NCBI GenBank assembly: GCA_013400975.1
Contig: WBMZ01008661.1
Location: 62,001 to 126,000 of the forward strand
From: Atrichornis clamosus
Taxonomy: Eukaryota > Chordata > Aves > Passeriformes > Menuridae
DNA length: 64,000 nt
Direction of reading: 5' to 3'
Position numbers and translations under genes: made by a program
In this document: piece by piece, positions 54,087 through 63,719 of the stretch
Position numbering within the stretch: the stretch's first letter is position 1
How the letters are laid out: every line of letters begins with the position of its first letter
The notes under the pieces: model-generated
Database searches by the model: none
What the model saw: only the letters and a program-made list of their open reading frames with translations
What the model was told of the DNA's origin: nothing

Positions 54087-54160
54087 AGAGAATTATAAGG
54101 CTGGAGGAACCCCAGAAAATCACCTCGTCCCTTTTCATTGATCCTGTCCAGCAGAATGAT
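54087..54160 (-). mobile_element. short CR1-type 3' end fragment, degenerate
   Basis: Plus-strand reading GAATTATAAGGCTGGAGGAACC followed by CCAGAAAATCACCTCGTCCC and ATTGATCCTGTCCAGCAGAA resembles the reverse complement of an old CR1 terminus (AAGGCTGGAAGGAACCCCAGGAGGTCACCTAGTCCAACCCCTGC). Only about 75 bp match and divergence is high. Chance similarity cannot be excluded. Confidence 0.45.
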
Positions 54161-55112
54161 TTGTTGGGGCTGACAATATGCATACATAGAAACCTATTTT
54201 CATATCCACTTAATAATAGGACTATGAATGAAAAGTTCATTACAACAATGAATGCACTTTTACATTCACCTTAAGCACACGTGTGCATAGAGAAGGGTGA
54301 AACCAGCCATCTGCCAAGGGATAATTCATACATCTGCAAACACAAGAGTCCACAAAAGTGCTGACAGGCACAGAAAACGGCACAGCAGCATGAGCTCATT
54401 TCAAGACAGGCATTTCCTTTGGTGACTGCATAGCTCCCAACGGTAGGTGCAATTTGAGTTGGGCACAGCCCTCCAAGCAATACCACACAGAACCAGATCC
54501 TAATCTCCCCTGCACTTGAAGGGCCTTGATCCTGCAGATGTTTGAGTGAGAAACGGAATTCCACAATGACAAGGACCCTGCACCACAGGGAGTGCTATGT
54601 GCAGTCCAAACTTTGCACCTGACTGCATGCATGTGTACAGTCACGCTCTGGGGAGATCCCCTGGCCTTGTCAAGGGGCTTGCACAGACACAGGACCTCCC
54701 CTGCACTTCTGGCTGCAAGAGCAAGGGGAATTTAGATCTCCCATAAAGCAAAGGTGTCAGAAAGCAGCTGGGAAGAGGTAGAAAGAAGGTAGTACTGAAG
54801 TCTGTCCAGAGATCCACCCCAGACAGCCCCATGGTGTGTGTTTACTCTGGCTTCTCTGAAGCATCAGCTCTGGCTAATTTGATTCTTTGAGCAGGGCAGG
54901 AGCAAGGAGAGTTTCAAAGATTGATGAAGCCATTGTGAAGATGACCCTCTCCAGTGTCCCTTAGACTCAGATCCAGAGGTCCCTGTTCAAATCAGCATTC
55001 AGAAGTGTGCTAAAGCACTGTAGCTTGCAGGACTTGAACTCAAGGTTAAAGTTGAACATGTGCTGAAGTGCTTGTCTGCACCAAAACTATGGATGTCCAA
55101 ATATCTGGGCAG
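54161..55112. other. single-copy non-coding stretch
   Basis: No gene or named element recognised. Part of 54980-55112 may be the poorly conserved 5' edge of the following CR1 copy. Confidence 0.45.
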
Positions 55113-55598
55113 AATGGATCTCAGTGGAAGACTTTGTGTCCAAAAAAGGGCAACAAAGCTGGTGAATGGTCTAGAAAACTTGTCTTATGAGGAGCAGCTG
55201 AGGGAATTGGGGTTGTTTAGTCTGGAGAAGAAAAGCCTCATGGGGAGATCTTATTGCTCTCCACAGCTACCAGAAAGGAGGTGGGTGATGAGGTGCTTGA
55301 TCTCTTCTGCTATGTCTCAAGTGAAAAGGATGAGAGGAAATTACCTTAAATCATGCCAGAGAAGGTTCAGATTATATATTAGAAAAATTTTCTTCACTGA
55401 AAGAGTGGTCAGGCATTGGAATAAGTTGCCCAGGCAGGTGGTGGAGTCACCATCTTTGGAAGTGTTTGAGTGGCGTCTGGATGTAGCATTTGGGGATATG
55501 ATTTAAGGGTGATTATGGTGGTGTGGGATTTTTGCTATGGGNTACAGTACTAGATGGTCTTGAAGGTCTCTTCCAACCATGGTGATTCTGTGATTCTG
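55113..55598 (+). mobile_element. CR1 LINE 3' end with near-intact ORF2 C-terminus
   Basis: The segment runs from the ORF2 C-terminal coding region (GGATCTCAGTGGAAGACTTTG near 55116) through the 3' UTR (GATTATGGTGGTGTGGG near 55511, TACAGTACTAGATGGTCTTG near 55543, AAGGTCTCTTCCAACCATGG near 55563) to terminal GTGATTCTGTGATTCTG repeats at 55598. It contains one ambiguous base (N) at 55542. The coding part stays open with no stop, which points to a relatively young copy. It is 5'-truncated and cannot mobilise itself. Confidence 0.96.
55117..55506 (+). pseudogene. CR1 ORF2 C-terminal fragment (endonuclease/reverse transcriptase polyprotein tail)
   Basis: About 130 codons remain open, ending in a TAA at 55504-55506. 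Typical blocks of the CR1 ORF2 C-terminus are visible: RATKLVNGLENLSYEEQLREL, then GLFSLEKKSLMG, then RGNYLKSCQRRFRLYIRKIF, then FTERVVRHWNKLPRQVVESP and SLEVFEWRLDVAFGDMI. The 'IALYNYLK' stretch expected after the leucine-rich block is distorted, suggesting an internal indel pair. The catalytic endonuclease and reverse transcriptase domains are absent because of 5' truncation. An in-frame ATG lies upstream at 55060, giving a nominal 148-codon frame, but nothing suggests it is translated. This is a dead retroelement fragment, not a host gene. Confidence 0.92.
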
Positions 55599-55872
55599 AG
55601 GTGGAAATCATGGGCAAGTGTCAGGAGGCCACTGACATCGGTAGTGCTCACATGAGCTTCGCTGAAATGAGTTACCAGCTACTGATATCGTACCAAGAGC
55701 ACTCTGGGGACACAATAAGACTGAAAGATTAAATGATTAGTAAATTTCTAGGAATGGAGGATTAATTTGCTTACAGCAGATATTGCACTGTGATCTTCAA
55801 ACAGGCAGCAAAAATGAAAGGTTTCTTCAATCAGCTACCTCTTTCCCTCCAAAGAGAAGTTGGTTTATTTCT
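55599..55872. other. unique sequence between CR1 and hexamer array
   Basis: No structure recognised in this 270-bp spacer. Confidence 0.5.
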
Positions 55873-56002
55873 CCCAATCCCAATCCCAATCCCAATNGAT
55901 TTCTCTCAATCGCAATCGCAATCGCAATCCCAGTCCCAATCCCAATCCCAATACAAATCCCAATCCCAATCCCAATCCCAATCCCAATCCCAATCCCAAT
56001 CC
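55873..56002. repeat. (CCCAAT)n hexanucleotide array, interrupted
   Basis: Four perfect CCCAAT units (55873-55896) are followed by an ambiguous base at 55897 and a 7-base interruption, then 16 more units to 56000. The variants are CTCAAT, three CGCAAT, CCCAGT and ACAAAT; the last seven units (55959-56000) are perfect. The minus strand reads (ATTGGG)n, with GGG tracts spaced by ATT, an arrangement favourable to G-quadruplex formation. Read as protein, the three plus frames give Ile-Pro, Asn-Pro or Ser-Gln dipeptide repeats; these are artefacts of the repeat and not evidence of a gene. It is not the vertebrate telomere repeat, whose unit is TTAGGG. Confidence 0.97.
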
Positions 56003-57531
56003 TTATGGTGACTTATCTAAAAAGGTAGAAAGCAGCAGTGCTGGAGCACAGCAGAGCCATGTCCTTCACTAGGACAGCATTTCCCAGAGAAAGAAATGCT
56101 GTGACGTGGAGCAGCCCCCGCAGACCCAAACCTCCCTCCAGCAGCCGCTGCCTCATGGTGGCTCGCACTCGTGCCCAGGATTCCTGCAGCCCTGGAGATG
56201 AGCGACTGCAAGTGCATTCTTATCAGCTGAGTGGTTGGCCAAGCAGGAAGAAAACTTTAGGAAAAAGCAAAACTGCCAGTATTCTTTTGTTTCTCCTTTC
56301 CCCACAAACCCTCTCACAAGCAGCTGAACACTAAGAGATGAGCTATGGGTGGTCAAATGTTTTATCTGAGTCACACCTGTGAACTGCAGTTGCCCTCTTG
56401 TTCTGCCCCATTTTAGCTCATCCCCAGGCCATCCTTTGTGGCAGAAATGTTCCCAAAAGGTGGGAAAGATGCCATAATTATCTCAGGAAAGGAAAAGGAG
56501 CAGGGGACAGGTCTAGGCTTTGGCATATGATTGCATACCGTCAGCACAGTCCCTGGAGTGGTTTTGGTAGAGGCTCAAGTGCTCTCCCAGACAGTGGCCA
56601 GGGCCATCCCAGGGAATGTTGTGGGTGAAGAGCAACCAGCAGCAGTGCTCAATGCTGAGCCAACCCCCTGTTTCAGAGACTTGAGTTGGTTTTGCCCTCT
56701 GTTGGCCTCAGGTGCAAAAATCCACAGCCCAATTTGTTCACCAGCGCAGATGTTGCTGATGCTTCTGCAGAGGAAAGGTTCATTCCTCTGTGCTCTCCCT
56801 ACCCTTGTTCTTAACTGTCCAGTTCCACGAGTGGAGAAGATGAGAGCAGATGTTTTAGTACACTTTTCAGAATGTCTGGTGGTGCTTGTTTGCCAAACCT
56901 TTAGAATGTTTCAATCCATAGAGCAGTGGGCTGCCTCTTTCCAAGTCTTGCTATGGCTGGAGTTGAGACATGTACATAAATTCAAATCTAGATTAGGTTT
57001 AGGCTAGAATGCAGTGATTAAGCCAGGGGATAAATCAAAATTTTGGTCTTAGATGTGAAGGCACTTATTTTCATGAGAGCTTTTCTTGCTATATTTAACC
57101 TCAAAACTCTTTCTCTTTCTTCTGGCAATGAAATACCAAAGATCATTGAGTATAACTGAGCCTGTTACATATTAAATCTCATATTTAGTTCATCCAGTGG
57201 TTTCTCTCTGTCTTCTATTTCCTGAAAGTTTCTGCCAAATAGTCTTGGAGAAAGAAGATTTTTATTCCATTTTATTATTAAATGGAGATATGTCATATCC
57301 TCATTTTGTAGTGTGTTCCCACTAGCCACACAATCAGTGGCCATGCACAACATTCAGCCTCATTAGTGGAGTCAGTTGCAATGGATCTCAAGATCTCGTT
57401 ACATCATGGTTCACTTTTAAATTAGTCTGGCTAAGCTTGCTCTGAAAAATGAGGGAGTGAAGATAGCCAATAAAAACTCTTAGAAAAGGAATGAAAAATG
57501 AAACCATATTATTAGTAGCCATGGACCAATA
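56003..57531. other. single-copy non-coding stretch
   Basis: No gene recognised. The 158-codon plus frame at 56531-57007 shows no domain and lacks supporting features. The sequence becomes AT-rich toward 57100-57530. Confidence 0.5.
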
Positions 57532-57697
57532 ATAGAATCACAGAATGGTTTGGGTTGGAAGGGGCCTTTAAAGGTCATCCAGTCCAACCCCCCTGCAATA
57601 AACAGGGGCATCTCTAACTAGATCAGGTTGCTCAGAGCCCTGTCCAACCAGGGCATGTGCCACCTCTCTGGGAAACCTGTTCCAGGGTTTTACCACA
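57532..57697 (-). mobile_element. CR1 LINE 3' end, minus strand
   Basis: The plus strand reads as the reverse complement of a CR1 tail: ATAGAATCACAGAATGGTTTG (57532), GGGTTGGAAGGGGCCTTTAAAG (57551), TCATCCAGTCCAACCCCCCTG (57576), AGATCAGGTTGCTCAGAGCCC (57621) and CCTCTCTGGGAAACCTGTTCC (57663). This is one of the commonest avian CR1 3' ends. Strongly 5'-truncated and inert. Confidence 0.96.
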
Positions 57698-58011
57698 TTT
57701 AATACACAGACTCACTTCTTGTGCTGTCATAGGGAGCTGTAGAGGTAGTGGCCATAGGGTCAAAAAGGGATTTGATGAACTCAAGGTGAGAGGTCCATAG
57801 ATGGATACTGAAATGTCTGGATGGGGTTGCAGGCCTCAATGTGGCAGTTGACCAAGAAGGTGACCATGTTCATACACTCTCGTTAAATAACATTTCTTGC
57901 TGCTGTCCTCAGACCCTGGCTACTGCCTGGGTGGAACACTGGTCTGACATTTCAGGTCTTATGTCCTTTTACCTCTTCTGTCAGTGTCTGCTTGGTGTAA
58001 GATCTGCGTGT
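57698..58011. other. short unique stretch between CR1 and LTR
   Basis: Nothing recognised between the minus-strand CR1 tail and the LTR; part of the left end may be a diverged extension of the CR1. Confidence 0.45.
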
Positions 58012-58346
58012 GTGTTGCAGTGGTTGAAACTGCCACTGTTTTAAGGTTTTCCCCGCCTTCAGTGTATCCTGTGGTTTTGCCTTATGGTTCTCCCCCTAAG
58101 TTAATGTAATGGTTTATGTCCTGCTTGGTGTACACCCCATTGTGTTAATTCCCCTGTCAATCATTTGTAAACCCTTACCCCAGTTCTGGAAAGTTCTCCC
58201 TTCTTTGGTTTCCCATTGGCTCTGGCTCCCTTTCTCCTCCCCTCTCCTTCCCCTATTGGATGTAACCCTGTCACTCCACCTTGTCTCCGACCCTGGATCC
58301 TCACCCCATTGGACCCTGCGGCTCTCTCCACCCCTTTCTACCCCCC

Positions 58347-58353
58347 TATAAAA
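58347..58353 (+). promoter_or_regulatory. TATA box of the LTR, preceded by three CCAAT boxes
   Basis: TATAAAA within CCCCCCTATAAAATC, preceded by inverted CCAAT boxes (CCATTGG at 58213-58219, CTATTGG at 58253-58259, CCCATTGG at 58305-58312). This is a textbook RNA polymerase II retroviral promoter and could still initiate transcripts into the flank toward 58.6 kb. Confidence 0.75.
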
Positions 58354-58413
58354 TCTTCTGCACACACTGTCCAGGGGCTCTTCATCACTGGAACTTTTTG
58401 AGTGTGCATCCTC

Positions 58414-58419
58414 ATTAAA
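58414..58419 (+). terminator. LTR polyadenylation signal
   Basis: ATTAAA in CTCATTAAACCTGGG, placed about 65 bases after the TATA box, followed by a GT-rich tract (GCGTGTGTGCGCGTGTGG near 58479) that can act as the downstream element. Confidence 0.7.
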
Positions 58420-58620
58420 CCTGGGAACGCTGAACGAAGGGCCCCTCCAGCCTCTTTGTCTCTGCTGGTTGCTTGGATCGCGTGTGTGCGCGTGTGGCTG
58501 CCTGCAGACACCTCACAGGGAGTGCCTGCTGTGTGCCAAGGGATTTGTGAATACCGCAGGAGTGGCTCAACTAGGGACGCTTCCTGGAAGGTCGCTGTGC
58601 CTGGACCTCGCCCCCTCACA

Positions 58621-59679
58621 CCCTTCCTGCCTCGTGAAAAGGCGCTAGTGACATGTGTGCAAGCAAAGGAGACACAGGCAAAGCAGAGCCCAATCTAACT
58701 CTTCCTGAGACACCTTTGCGGTGCCAAATCCACTCAAAGGCAGATGGCAAAATATCACACCTAGAGTCAAGAATGAGCATCCCAAAGAGCTGACCACAAT
58801 TCTCGTGCCCAGCTTCTGCAGGAGGGTCAGCTTCAGGAGGGTCAGCTTTCTTACCAGTGTAATAATGGTGCCATCCACAGAGATCAACAATTCCATTTTC
58901 AAATACCTGTTTCTACAATAGCTTAGCTTGTGTATTTTCTCTAAAACCCAAAAAAGCCCTGTATGTGTTGAATTCAGCAGAGCTTGGATTTCAGGAGGAT
59001 TTGCAAGAGACATCTGCTAATATTTTTTCCTTCTTTTTTTTTCCCTGTTGAAAATGCCTAGGAAAAGAAATAAGCCAAATGATCATTGCGAAATACCACA
59101 ACTAAGCGTACTTTGACCATCATATGTGTCATTATTTTTATTATGGCAGCATTTCATGTGGATAATAAAATGTCATAGAAACGTCATTGCTCTCTGTCCA
59201 AATATACATAAAAGTAATAATAATCTCTTACAAGTTGATTTTTTTCATCTGTGGATGTCAGAAGCTCTTTAAAAAGGTCATCATCATTATCTTCCCTTTA
59301 TGGCAGGAAAAGAAAAACAAAAGCCAAAATGTTCTTTCTGGCTTTAGGCATCTACCATTCTTCTGTTGTCAGTTAAGGAAGAGAGCAAAACAGGCACATG
59401 CAAGGAGATCTGAGTTGCTTTTTGGAAGGGACAAGTCCTTTCTGTGACTCCCTCCTACCCAGGAGTCACCTTGTTGACTTGTGCCTTGTTGTCAGAAAAC
59501 TAAAGTCTGGGGGCTGAAGTAGAGCCTGATCATTTGTGCCAGGTTTCTATTTGTTGAACAACAGAGAATGAAACAGAGTCCAGCTCCTGATTCCCACCCT
59601 CAAGCTGTGTCCCCTCTCTTTCTTTCTGTAATAATGACACTGTGCTTCCAGCATTACCCTTGCTGCCAGGCTAGCACGA
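58621..59679. other. spacer between two LTRs
   Basis: No retroviral gag, pol or env similarity is visible between the two LTRs, so they are not the two ends of one provirus. The 59040-59290 part is AT-rich unique sequence with several TCATTATTTTTATTATGG-type words and could be a conserved element, but this is only an impression. Confidence 0.45.
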
Positions 59680-59953
59680 TGTGCTGGTTTTGACTGAGAT
59701 AGAGCTCATTTTCTTTGCAGTGACTAATATGGGGCTGTGGTTTGGATTTGTGCTGAACATGGGGTTGATAATATAGAGATGTTTTTGTTATTGCCGAGCA
59801 GAGCTTACAGAGAACGAAAGACTTTTCTGCTTTTCACATGGCCACACTGGTGAGGAGACTGGGGGTGCCTGGGAAGTTGGTTGGAAATGCAGCCAGGACA
59901 GGTGACCCAAACTGGCTGAAAGGATATTCCAGACCACAGGACATCATGCTCAG

Positions 59954-59961
59954 TATTTAAA
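59954..59961 (+). promoter_or_regulatory. TATA-like box of the LTR
   Basis: TATTTAAA at 59954-59961 in the conserved TCATGCTCAGTATTTAAAG context, the position where other family members carry TATATAAA. Probably a weakened U3 promoter. Confidence 0.6.
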
Positions 59962-60107
59962 GTGGGGGGAAGAAGGAGGAAAGGAGCATGTTTGAAATGA
60001 TGGAATTTGCCTTCCCAAGTCACTGTTATATGTGATGGGGCCCTGCCTTCCTCGACATGGCTGCCTGACCTTGGGAAGTACTAATTTAATTCCTTGTTGC
60101 TTTCCTT

Positions 60108-60113
60108 ATTAAA
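60108..60113 (+). terminator. LTR polyadenylation signal
   Basis: ATTAAA in CCTTATTAAACTGCC, about 130 bases before the LTR end, followed by the conserved TTATCTCAACCCATGAGA segment. Expected position for the R region of this family. Confidence 0.65.
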
Positions 60114-60241
60114 CTGCCTTTATCTCAACCCATGAGATCTCCAGCTTTTATCCTTCCGATTTTCTCCCCAATTCCTGCTGCTTGGGGAGTGAGTGAGGGG
60201 CTGCCTGGAGCTTGGCTGCTGACTGGGGTAAAACCACGACA

Positions 60242-61929
60242 CATAGGTCCATGTGTAGACAAGATTTAATGCTTGGTTTGTGGCAGAGCAGTTTTTGCCT
60301 GCTCATTCCTGATGATGTAGTAGACAAATCACTGAAAGAAATGTGCATTCCATGTGTTCTGCAGCCCTGCTTTCCTAAACACCCAAACTGTGTCAAGTAC
60401 TGTATCTGAGAAATCTGATCTTCCCACTGCTCTGTGGGGCAGTAAGGTGGAAGCAGAGCTAACCAGCACGTTCCTCTTGCAGGTCCACAGCAGCCAGAGC
60501 CATGACAAGAAATTCTCCCAGCCAATAGCCTGCTCTTCTTCCACCAAGGACACTGCAAATCAGCTGCTGGTCATGAATCATCATGAAGTGTGACTCTCTT
60601 TGGCCGTGAAAACATCCTTGAATTAATCTCTTCCCTTGTGGAAGCAATCCTAACATCACCATTGTTTCTCTAATTGCCTTTTTATTTCTTTCACAGTGGA
60701 GGGTGTCAGCATTATTGCAATTGATTCCACCCACGGCACAGACTGACCCAATGTAGTGGTTTTCCCTTTGTGTTTCTGGTATGGTTTTCCTTCCTGCACC
60801 TTCATTACACTGTAATTCTCCTGGGAAAACCTATCAGAAGTATCTTTTAAATACTACAGCTTCCACACAGAAAACGTTTAAGAAACATGATACTTAGAAT
60901 AGAATAGTGGAGTTATTAATCTAATTCCACACACACATACTAGCATTAGTGTTAATGTGTTAATACAAATGTTATGTAGGCAAGGGTAAAATTCACAAAG
61001 GATTCTCACAACCTACCTACAGAGAGGAGTTTAAAGCTGCTGTGCATTTATACACACTAAACAGCATCCAACCTAATGAGATGCCCCCAAAGCTGGGACT
61101 AGGGCTGTGAAATCCACTTGCCTTGTGGCCACTGCCTTGCCAGCAATCCTGCCTGCCTGGTTTCCGGACTGGGTAACCCTGCAGAAAGCTGAATTCACTG
61201 GGCACATCCATGCTTGGTCTGACAGCTGTCTGGATGCCTATATTCAGTTTGGGGAGCTCTCAGTTTTCGATGGTGCTAAGAGTCCTGATCTGTGCAGGGG
61301 GCCTGAACCCAAGACGAGTTACTTTTGGAGATTCCTCAAAAGTCAGATGGGTAGTGACAGCATAGTGTTCTCCTCCTGCACATCAGCTGAGTGGAGCAGA
61401 AGTTGTGAAGGAGGGCTGTTATGCTGTGTTCAGGCCATGAGAGATCAGTGCTGTTGGTATCTCACCTGGGAACACCAAGGTGCTGAATCAGGCTGAGTTG
61501 CTGTACAACTAAACATGAGAGCAGGGAAAGCAGAAAGGAAAAAGCCTGTCTCCAGCCTTGTGATCAGGGCATTCATCTGATGGTTTGGGGACAGGGAAAA
61601 TTAAACCTCTAGCAAAATTCTCTATCTCCATAGCTCATCCTACTTTGAGCAGGAGGTTGGATTAGGCAGAAAACTCTCAGAATGTTCTCAGGTTAAAGAA
61701 AAAATTGAAAGTAAATCCAAGTCTTTATTATATCACAGTAATCAGTTTAATTTGTTGTCACCCATGCAAAGACTCAAGAAAACAGCAACTAGATAACTGC
61801 GGAGCAGTTTAACTGTACAGAGCAAGCTGCTTGTGTTGATCAATCCTCTCATACTTCTTGCTTCAGTGGTTAGAACTCATGGGTTAAATCTCAAGGCATT
61901 TCTCCTCCTGTGCCACTCTGTGTGGGTCC
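60242..61929. other. single-copy non-coding stretch
   Basis: No gene recognised. Overlapping frames on both strands at 60148-60734 and a 129-codon plus frame at 61107-61496 have no domain. Confidence 0.5.
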
Positions 61930-62067
61930 CTTTCAGAAGTCTGTGGCTTTGCAGAGGACTGCAATAATGCACTTGTTAACAACAGCATGCAGCGAAGACC
62001 GCTGCCCAGGGCCATATTTATGGTTCTCTTTCAGGTGTGTGCAGCTTTGCAGAGGACAGCAATACTG
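61930..62067 (+). repeat. imperfect 40-bp direct repeat, 98-bp period
   Basis: Copies at 61930-61969 and 62028-62067 both begin CTTTCAG, share GCTTTGCAGAGGAC and end ATG/CTG. By eye 33 of 40 positions agree. A 58-bp spacer separates them. This is probably a local duplication of about 98 bp whose remaining part has diverged; it is not a known element terminus. Confidence 0.75.
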
Positions 62068-63179
62068 ACCAGAAGGACTAGTGGAGAATAACCCATGTTT
62101 CATTTTTATTCTGTTTTTTGTCTACTCCATGCCCTCTCGTATGAAAGAACACATGCATGCGAAAAATTAAGCAGCTGTTGAAGGATATTTAAAATTCATT
62201 AAGATTCAATATTTAGATTATCTTCTTGTCCTGTTGAAACCCAGAAGGCTGTCTGAAGAGCAAGATACAATTTGACATGGATGAGAGCAGAGGAATCAAG
62301 GTCTTCAGTCCTCAGAATGCAAAATGCTTTGGTCTCATGGTGAAGTGCAGTTCTGCTCTCTCCTGATAACAGCATTGTAGCAAGGCTGATAACAACAGGC
62401 CACATGCTGTACCTGTTGCACAGCTATGAATGCAATGAAAACCAAGGCCAAATGTTACTACCCACATAAGGACAAGGTCATTTGATCACAATTAATAGAA
62501 GAAAACATGCCAAGGATTTGGCTAAACGTGTGGCCTGATAACAGCAAAGTCCTGGCATTGGACTATGAACTGCTGCAAAGCAAACACCATTGGTCTATTG
62601 TGTTTAGTCATAAGTAATTCTTATCTCTGCACCTCCGGAGCTCTTTTCTATATCAATTGGTTGATCTGTGCAATCTTCCAGTGGTGAAAGGGAGGCAGTG
62701 CTGATTGAGTGCCCCAGGCTGACCCTGGCCTGGCTCCCAGGCGCTGCTCTGGCAGCAGACACTGCTGCTGGCTCTGCTGCAGGCTGCCTGCATGGCCCCT
62801 GCAGTGCCCCAGGTCTGCCAGGGCCAAGGGGCCCACCTGCCTGCGAAAGGCAGACTGTACTTTCTTTTCTACCTCTCTTCTCCCTTCTTGGATGGCTTTT
62901 TCAAAGAGCATTCTTCCTCTTGTCTATGTCCAAAGGAATCTATACTAGGAGCAGTCTGTTTGGCTCCCCATTTTAGGTTAAATCCCCTTTTTTAATAGCA
63001 AACTACCACTGCATCTCCCTGATGGCTTTATATCAAACGTGTTCAACATTACAGTTAGTATCTACAGAATATTCTGTATATATCCTTGAAAAGCGCTCCA
63101 ACAATCAGCTCATAACATATTTTACCAAACCTTTCTGAGTTATTTTCAGACTTTGCTATAATTTTATTTCACGTGCAGC
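62068..63179. other. single-copy non-coding stretch
   Basis: No gene recognised. A GC-richer, CTG/CAG-rich segment at 62700-62850 yields open frames in all three plus frames and on the minus strand, which is a composition effect. Confidence 0.5.
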
Positions 63180-63380
63180 TTAAGAAGAGTCACCCGAAAA
63201 CAGCACCCGCCGAGCAGGGCAGTTGTGCACCACGGGACAGCACGTGGGCTCCAGCTGAGGGCTGCAGCACCGCGTGGGTACGAGTGAGTGACACGGAGCG
63301 TCTGAGTCAGTCCCGCACTCCTGAAGGCGAGGTGAAAGGTGTAGGCCGGAAGCGGTGCCAGGCACGGTGCTGCACTGATT
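63180..63380. promoter_or_regulatory. local CpG cluster, possible small CpG island
   Basis: About 15 CpG dinucleotides fall within roughly 190 bases (for example ACCCGCCGAGC, CACCGCGTGGGTACG, GGCCGGAAGCGG), whereas surrounding kilobases have very few. GC-rich sequence continues to about 63700. The cluster lies about 350-500 bp upstream of the candidate signal-peptide frame at 63720 and could mark its promoter. Equally it could be an isolated GC-rich patch. No TATA box or initiator can be chosen with confidence. Confidence 0.3.
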
Positions 63381-63719
63381 GCCTCTGTGGGGACTGCATG
63401 CTGAGTGGGGCCCCAGAGCAAGCGTGGGGCATCCTAGCTGAGGAAGCATCCCTGGAGGCTGTACCACCCGACAAACACCTGAGTCATAATCCCCTGTCCT
63501 CCTCCTTCCTCCTGGGAGTGGCAGCAATTTGCTATCCATGTAAGCCTGCCAGAGCAAACCCCAAGCAGAGGCCAAGGGACAAGCCTCCACCCTATCGTCC
63601 ACCTACACCTCACCCTCCTGTTTTGGAAGGAAGGGAGCGGGAAAGACTTTGGCTCTCTCCTCCACGCCTGGGCCCCAGGTCTGAGCAGCTCTGAGTTGTC
63701 AGAGGTGGTTTTTCCCAGG

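Larger units (their letters stand above)
58012..58620 (+). mobile_element. solo LTR of an avian endogenous retrovirus
   Basis: A roughly 600-bp block has complete LTR architecture. The pyrimidine-rich U3 contains three ATTGG (CCAAT) boxes at about 58214, 58255 and 58308. A TATAAAA box lies at 58347-58353 and an ATTAAA polyadenylation signal at 58414-58419, 67 bases later. A GC/GT-rich U5 follows, ending near CCCCCTCACA at 58620. The wording resembles ERV LTRs familiar from passerine genomes. No internal gag-pol-env sequence flanks it, so it is a solo LTR left after LTR-LTR recombination. The left end is uncertain (candidate starts between 58012 and 58037) and no target duplication was found. 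Confidence 0.8.
59680..60241 (+). mobile_element. solo LTR, avian ERVL-like family
   Basis: A 562-bp element starts TGTGCTGGTTTTGACTGAG and ends TAAAACCACGACA. Characteristic internal wording includes ATAGAGCTCATTTTCTTTGC (59700), GTGACCCAAACTGGCTGAAAGG (59904), ATATTCCAGACCACAGGACATC (59925), TCATGCTCAGTATTTAAAG (59945), TATTAAACTGCCTTTATCTC (60107) and GGGGAGTGAGTGAGGGGCTGCC (60184). I recognise this as a widespread LTR of neoavian genomes, usually classed with ERVL. No internal retroviral genes flank it, hence a solo LTR. A clean target-site duplication is not visible. Confidence 0.93.

Noticed and set aside
54980..55000. tRNA B-box-like CTGTTCAAATCAG
   Set aside because: No A box, no cloverleaf and the B-box consensus is not met at key positions.
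55873..56002. Interstitial telomeric repeat
   Set aside because: The unit is CCCAAT (ATTGGG), not CCCTAA (TTAGGG) in any permutation.
55783..56028. Frames encoding long Ile-Pro, Asn-Pro or Ser-Gln dipeptide repeats
   Set aside because: All three frames are open only because they read through the (CCCAAT)n hexamer array, and each contains an undefined residue from the N. There is no independent coding evidence.
58012..60241. A provirus bounded by the two LTRs
   Set aside because: The two LTRs differ in sequence and family, and no gag, pol or env similarity lies between them.
63173..63694. 173-codon proline/arginine-rich plus frame
   Set aside because: It sits in GC-rich DNA, is opposed by minus-strand frames of 85-140 codons, and has a low-complexity basic tail without any family match.
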